Source of the DNA: Rubricoccus sp963708165
GTDB taxonomy: Bacteria > Bacteroidota > Rhodothermia > Rhodothermales > Rubricoccaceae
Assembly (NCBI GenBank): GCA_963708165.1
Contig: OY970187.1
Span: forward strand, 2,914,001-2,978,000
Direction of reading: 5' to 3'
Length of the DNA stretch: 64,000 nucleotides
The notes beneath the pieces are model-generated. The model ran no database searches and was not told where the DNA came from. It worked only from the letters and a program-made list of their open reading frames with translations. Positions within the stretch are counted from its first letter, which is position 1; every line of letters begins with the position of its first letter. This document shows, one piece after another, positions 59,796 through 64,000 of the stretch. The position numbers and the translations under genes are program-made.

Positions 59796-61591
59796 GTGGA
59801 GGGGTACGGGTCCTCTGGCGAGGGGCCGCGGCCTCTGGCGCCAGAGGCCTCGGGCTACTCGGCTGCTGGTGCTGCTCTCGCGCTCGCGAGCGCGCCAGAG
59901 GCGCAGACGCGGACAGTGGAGATCATCGGTGCCCAGACCCTCGTGGCGGAGAGCGACAGTGTGACCGGGACCGTGCAGCGCCTGACGGGCAACGTGCGGT
60001 TGCGCAGCGACACAACGGCCATTCGCGCCGACCGCGCCATTCTCTACGAAGGCCAGCGCCGTGCGACGCTCGCGGGCAACGTGCGCATCATCGCCGGAGA
60101 CGACACGCTTACGGCGCGCAATGTGGAGTACGACGCGCAGACCAAGCTCTCGCTCGCCACCGGCAACGTGCGCATCGGCGCCGAGGGCGGCGTGCTGCTC
60201 GCGCCCGAGGTGACCTACAACTCGCGCGACAAACGCGCCACGTTCTCCGGCGGCGGCCGCATCCTCCAGGACGGCGCCGAGATCACCTCGCCGAGCGGCA
60301 CCTACGAGACCACGCGCCGCTACGCGACCCTGGCTGGGCCTCTGGCGATTCGCGACTCCGCGAGCACGCTTACCGCCACCAGAGGCACCTACGACGCCCG
60401 CTCGCGCCGCGCCGACGTGATGGGCACGGTCCGGCTCGTGCGCGCTCGCGACCGGCTGGACGCCGACTCGCTCGTCTACTTCCGCCGCACCGAACGCGCC
60501 CGCGCCTTTGGCGAAGTCGTGCTCGACCGGCTGGGTGGCGACGCGCCAGAGGACAGCTTGCGCCGCGGCCTTCTCTTTGGCTCAGCGCTGATCTACGACG
60601 GGCAGGCCGAGACAGCGCAGATGACCGCGGGCGATGCTCTGGTCCTTCTGGTCGCGCTGGAGCGCGACTCGACCGGCCGCGTCGACACCACGCTCGTGCG
60701 GGCCTCTGGCGTGCGCGCCGCACGGCGCACTGAGGGTGAGACGCGAACCGAACGCCTCGTCGCCAGAGGCGGCGCGCGCCTCTGGCGCGACGGGCTGGGT
60801 GCCGCCGCCGACTCGGTCGTGTTCGTGCGCGCGGCGCCGGTCGACACGCTCGACGCCACGCCGCCGCGCGACCGCCTCGACCTCATCGGCGGCTACACGC
60901 CAGAGGCGCCGTCTGCCTCTGGCGTCGCACCGCCCGACAGCGCACAAACGGCCGCCTCTGGCGGCGCCGCAGCGCCGCGGCCGACCGTCTGGCTGCGCGG
61001 CTCGCAGCTCACCGCCGACTCGCTCTGGATCGTCTCGGGCGCGCTGCGCGATTCCGTCTTCGCTCGCGGCCGGTCGTTCGCGGGCAAGCTGGACTCCACG
61101 CTCGGGCGCGTGCAGCAGCTCGCGGGCGCACGCATGCTGGGTATCGTCCGCGAGGACGCCTTGCGCCGCCTTTACGTCACCACCGCCGCCGAGGCGATGG
61201 TCTACCAGGCTACTGCCGAAGGTCTGCTCGACAGCGGCATCCGTCTCGGCGCCGACAGCCTGGGCTTCCGCTTCGACGCCAGAGGCGAGATCCGCGGCCT
61301 GGACGCCGACCGTATCTCCGCGGGCATCGAGGGCACCCTGTACCCCGGAGCGCTCGTGCCAGACGTGCAGCTTCCCGGCTTCACCTTCACGCCCTGGGAT
61401 CGTCCCTTGCGTGAGGACCTCCTGAACGGTTGGGAAGCTGCGTGGCTCGCCGCACACCCGGACTGGGACCCGCCGCCAGAGGCTGCTCCTGCGAACACGC
61501 CGCCCGCCTCTGGCGAGACCGCACCGCCGTTGCCTCTGGCGCCAGAGGCAGAACGTGCCACAGAGAGTGCCCGTCGAGACCTCGCAGCGGT
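59796..61591 (+). CDS. lptA: LptA/OstA-like LPS transport protein (C-terminus frameshifted)
   Basis: About 590 residues, starting near the GTG at 59796; the signal peptide is blurred by a probable indel (an ATG at 59771 overlaps the lptC stop in another frame). Repeating OstA/LptA strands are clear: GTVQRLTGNVRLRSDTTAIRADRAILYEGQRRATLAGNVRII, AGDDTLTARNVEYDAQTKLSLATGNVRIG and GRILQDGAEITSPSGTYETTRRYATLAGPLAI. The protein is longer than E. coli LptA, like the Bacteroidota OstA-like proteins. Read on without a frame change, the frame has no stop until the end of lptB; a one-base shift near 61550 gives a stop at 61591. Confidence 0.75.
61531..61550. repeat. 20-bp palindrome near the lptA end
   Basis: TGCCTCTGGCGCCAGAGGCA, read in frame as PLAPEA, close to the probable frameshift. 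Confidence 0.9.
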
Positions 61592-61617
61592 AGGTTGCTC
61601 GGCCTCCCCCGCACCCC

Positions 61618-61842
61618 ATGAACGCTCTCTACGCCCTCCGCGTGTTCGCCGTGCTGGCTCTCGTCGCGGGAGTTCTGGGCATGGTGATCTGCCTGCCATT
61701 TCTGTTCTCGGGACGCATCGAAGATCTCATCGGTGCGGGCTTTCCGTTCGTGGGCGGCTCTGTTCTCGCAGGCGCAGGTCTGATCTCGCTCGCGATTCTC
61801 GTCTCTTCCGACGCAGCGGCCCGCCAGAGGCACGAGCCATGA
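61618..61842 (+). CDS. Small two-helix membrane protein in the lpt operon
   Basis: A 74-residue protein: helix one VFAVLALVAGVLGMVICLPFLFSG, a loop IEDLIGAGFPFVGG, helix two SVLAGAGLISLAILVSSD, and a charged tail. It overlaps lptB by 4 bp (ATGA), so its translation is coupled to the ATPase. Function unknown; the position between lptA and lptB suggests an envelope or transport accessory role. TAGGTTG at 61589-61595 may be an internal promoter. Confidence 0.7.
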   Translation: MNALYALRVFAVLALVAGVLGMVICLPFLFSGRIEDLIGAGFPFVGGSVLAGAGLISLAILVSSDAAARQRHEP

Positions 61843-62606
61843 CGCCTGAGGCACCGCTCGTTCTCCGCTCCGAAGGGCTCGTCAAGCGCTACCGGCGCCG
61901 CACGGTCGTTGACGGCGTCTCGCTGCGCGTGCAGCAGGGCGCGTGCGTGGGCCTGCTTGGCCCCAACGGCGCGGGCAAAACGACCACGTTCTACATGACC
62001 GTCGGCATGGTGCGGCCCGATGCGGGCGACGTGTTTCTGGGCCGCGAGGGCGAGAAGGAAACGCGCCTCACACGGATGCCGATGTACAAACGCGCCCGCC
62101 TCGGGATCGGCTACCTCGCGCAAGAGGCCAGCATCTTCGCGCAACTCACCGTCGAGGACAACCTGCGCGCCGTGCTGGATTTTCAGCCTCTGGCGAAGGC
62201 CGAAAAAAACGAGCGCGTGGAGCGCCTGATCGGCGAGTTCGGGCTGGAGAAGGTGCGTCGCAGCAAAGGCTATCAGCTTTCGGGCGGCGAGCGGCGGCGG
62301 ACCGAAATCGCGCGAGCGCTCGCGACCGAGCCCAAGTTCCTGCTGCTGGACGAGCCCTTTGCAGGCGTCGACCCCATCGCCGTGGAGGACATCATGCGCA
62401 TCGTCAGCGGCCTGCGCGACAAAGGCATCGGCGTGCTCATCACCGACCACAACGTGCACGAAACGCTCGCCATCACCGACCGCGCCTACCTGCTCTACGA
62501 CGGCGAGATCTTTACCGAGGGGACGGCCGAGGAGCTAGCGGAAAACGAGGAGGTCCGGCGGAAGTACCTGGGCGAGAACTTTACCCTGGAGCGCTACAGC
62601 GCCTGA
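61839..62606 (+). CDS. lptB: LPS export ABC transporter ATP-binding protein LptB
   Basis: A 255-residue ATPase. Walker A is GPNGAGKT (residues 41-48), Q-loop in LAQEASIFAQLTVEDNL, signature LSGGE (147-151), Walker B LLLDEPFAG with DEP at 171-173, and switch His in LITDHNVHETL. The sequence matches the LptB group, with FYMTVGMVRPDAGDVFL and RYSA near the C-terminus. It powers extraction of LPS by LptFG. The longer in-frame reading back into lptA is an artefact of a missing stop. Confidence 0.95.
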   Translation: MTPEAPLVLRSEGLVKRYRRRTVVDGVSLRVQQGACVGLLGPNGAGKTTTFYMTVGMVRPDAGDVFLGREGEKETRLTRMPMYKRARLGIGYLAQEASIFAQLTVEDNLRAVLDFQPLAKAEKNERVERLIGEFGLEKVRRSKGYQLSGGERRRTEIARALATEPKFLLLDEPFAGVDPIAVEDIMRIVSGLRDKGIGVLITDHNVHETLAITDRAYLLYDGEIFTEGTAEELAENEEVRRKYLGENFTLERYSA

Positions 62607-62624
62607 GCCTCTGGCGCCAGAGGC
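62607..62624. repeat. 18-bp palindrome immediately after the lptB stop
   Basis: GCCTCTGGCGCCAGAGGC starts on the base after the TGA of lptB. Confidence 0.9.
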
Positions 62625-62660
62625 GCTGCCGCGCTCCTACAGCTACCCGCTTGCGTCTCC

Positions 62661-64000
62661 GTGTTCCGCATAGCCCTCGTCTCGTCTTTTCTCTTCGCGA
62701 TGCCTCTGGCAGCTCAAGACCTTCCGCTCCTCCTGCCTGCTGAGGTTCGAACCCTCCTAGAGGATGCCGTCGCCAGAGGCTGGCTCTCAGGCTCCACGGC
62801 CGCTTCGGTGAACGCGTGCTCGGAAGCGGGCGCTCTGATCTCCCGAGGAGTTATCGCGCACGCGATCGCAGAGGACGTGCGCGCGATGTCTGAGACCGAG
62901 GGCCGATTTTACGGATTTGGTGGGTTTCCCATTAAAGGCTCCGAGACCGCCGTGTGGGTCGACGCACTGCTTGCCATCGGCCTCTTGCGGCCGTCTGAGG
63001 CTGAGCATCTCCACGGCCTGTGGCGCACACATGCAGATGCGCTAGAGGAGTCGGAAACAGATCGGAGGCATGATCTGGCCGATCCAACTCGGCGCTCTGA
63101 CGCCATCGAGCGCGTGAGGGTGAGCGAGGGCGTGAGGCTGAGTGTGTCTCTTTTGCCGCGGTGGATCGAGCGGTGGGATGCCGTGTCCCCTGAACTCCTA
63201 CGGTCTGATGCGGCCAGGTGGCGCGAGGTCGGCCTCCTGACGCCAGAGGCTGCCGCAGCTCTCGTGGACGACGCGGAGGCCTTGCGCTTGCCTGTGGGTG
63301 TGCCTCCGTGGCCGGGCTCGCCTCTGGCGCCGTACCTGACCACAGCGACTCTGCTGGACGTGACGATGGCTGGTGAGCCTGCGCATCTGACAGGACTGCT
63401 GTCGACGAGTTGGGCGAAGACGATCGCGGAGATCCTCGATCCATATCTGGATACGCCTCTGGCGCTGTCCAATGTGCGGATGGAGGTGGGCACCAGGGAG
63501 GCGTATGAGGGCCGCACCGATAGCGTCCACGTGCTCGCTTTCTCTGCCGACGGACACGATGTGCGACGGCGTGGCGGGTCGGGTCCGGACGCGACTGTGA
63601 GCGCGCTCAATCAGGTGCTGCGCGACCGCCGTGCGCCGGTCCGGGTCGGCCTCACGGTGTCAGCCACGCCAGAGGCGCCGTTCGCGAGACAGGTGTATCT
63701 CGTGGTGGTGACGGAGCCTCAGATGAAAGCGCTGTCGCTCGGCGTCATGCGTTTCGGCGCGCGACTATCCGAGCAACTCCAAGCGCTAGCAGACGAGAAC
63801 GCCGATCCGGCATGCCGCTCGCTGACCTACCGCTCCGTCGAGCCGCATCTGGAGTTCGAGCCCATCGCATGGATGGCCGCACCATCCTTCGAGGACGCCG
63901 GGCGCCGCCGAGACTCGATCCGACACACGGCCGAGGTGCTCGCTGCCGCGGGACTCCTCGACGCGTCCGACGTGGAGCGCGCCGTGGAGCGCGCCGTGGA
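62661..64000 (+). CDS. Secreted protein of unknown function, 3'-partial
   Basis: An uninterrupted frame of 446 codons from the GTG for VFRIALVSSFLFAMPLAAQD, with a clear signal peptide, running past the window end. The mature part is mostly helical and acidic: LLLPAEVRTLLEDAVARGWL, GALISRGVIAHAIAEDVRAM, FYGFGGFPIKG. The DD-A-x-R pattern near AALVDDAEALRLPVGVPPWPG may mark an inter-domain break. I recognise no family. Codon use is slightly more AT-rich and motif density is low compared with the rest of the window. The last visible bases repeat GTGGAGCGCGCC. Confidence 0.65.
   Translation, partial: MFRIALVSSFLFAMPLAAQDLPLLLPAEVRTLLEDAVARGWLSGSTAASVNACSEAGALISRGVIAHAIAEDVRAMSETEGRFYGFGGFPIKGSETAVWVDALLAIGLLRPSEAEHLHGLWRTHADALEESETDRRHDLADPTRRSDAIERVRVSEGVRLSVSLLPRWIERWDAVSPELLRSDAARWREVGLLTPEAAAALVDDAEALRLPVGVPPWPGSPLAPYLTTATLLDVTMAGEPAHLTGLLSTSWAKTIAEILDPYLDTPLALSNVRMEVGTREAYEGRTDSVHVLAFSADGHDVRRRGGSGPDATVSALNQVLRDRRAPVRVGLTVSATPEAPFARQVYLVVVTEPQMKALSLGVMRFGARLSEQLQALADENADPACRSLTYRSVEPHLEFEPIAWMAAPSFEDAGRRRDSIRHTAEVLAAAGLLDASDVERAVERAV

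Noticed and set aside
59796..62606. A single LptA-LptB fusion protein of about 936 residues
   Set aside because: LptA is periplasmic and LptB cytoplasmic. A separate membrane protein gene and an lptB ATG with 4-bp overlap lie between, so a missing stop through an indel is more likely.
1..64000. Interpreting the motif as a Chi-like or chromosome-segregation (KOPS) signal
   Set aside because: Such signals are strongly strand-biased. Here both orientations are mixed and often paired as palindromes in the same place.

Overview
The window reads as chromosomal DNA of a GC-rich (about two-thirds G+C), Gram-negative-type member of the Rhodothermota/Bacteroidota lineage, probably Rubricoccaceae- or Salinibacter-like. 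This is an inference. It rests on a PorZ-like protein and two proteins with C-terminal type IX secretion (T9SS) sorting domains, a TonB-dependent receptor with a carboxypeptidase-regulatory-like N-terminus, Lpt lipopolysaccharide export genes, and promoter-like TAnnTTG elements that resemble the Bacteroidota -7 box TAnnTTTG. Most content is housekeeping or envelope-related. There is no prophage, CRISPR array or rRNA operon.

Layout. 0-7 kb: HEAT/cyclophilin protein, ChrA, small membrane and lipoproteins, a broken RuvC-like gene, NupC. 7-13.5 kb: orphan DEVH helicase, nucleotidyltransferase pair, small phosphatase, M1 peptidase, ABC ATPase; two copies of a MITE-like repeat flank this block. 13.8-19.5 kb: a leftward run of membrane genes, a winged-helix regulator, UppS and a ferritin-like protein. 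19.6-20.5 kb: tRNA-His, an intact tRNA-Glu, and a second tRNA-Glu split around an HNH endonuclease gene. 20.5-31.5 kb: PorZ, RibH, thioesterase, DUF512 radical-SAM protein, CPBP protease, CdsA and two T9SS cargo proteins. 31.7-44 kb: R2-like ligand-binding oxidase, outer-membrane proteins, SDR, M16 protease, GDSL esterase, PlsY, RlpA and a LytTR/LytS two-component pair. 44-51 kb: TonB-dependent receptor, HicAB, DUF2911 and glycogen phosphorylase with a LacI-type operator. 51-64 kb: DUF4097, DNA glycosylase, DUF2254, ATP-grasp, MscS, a three-gene partner-switching module (STAS, anti-sigma kinase, SpoIIE phosphatase), lptC-lptA-lptB, and a secreted protein cut by the window end.

The dominant signal is not a gene. 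The 9-10 bp word CCTCTGGCG / CGCCAGAGG occurs at roughly 4-7 copies per kb (estimated by reading, not computed), on both strands, inside genes in all six frames and between genes. It often forms perfect inverted pairs (CCTCTGGCGCCAGAGG or CGCCAGAGGCCTCTGGCG). Many pairs sit directly after stop codons. Others are read in frame as PLAPEA or PEASG peptides in loops, linkers and tails. Several loci carry a composite module in which the inverted pair brackets one or more 15-bp CCCCGGCGGGTTGCG units. This looks like a highly iterated palindrome family, comparable in style to HIP1, DNA uptake sequences or REP elements, and I do not know a description of it.

About ten genes need a frameshift to be read through (for example the HEAT/PPIase, NupC, M1 peptidase, TonB receptor and LptA genes). 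The interrupted genes are otherwise conserved, so residual assembly indels are likelier than mass pseudogenisation.
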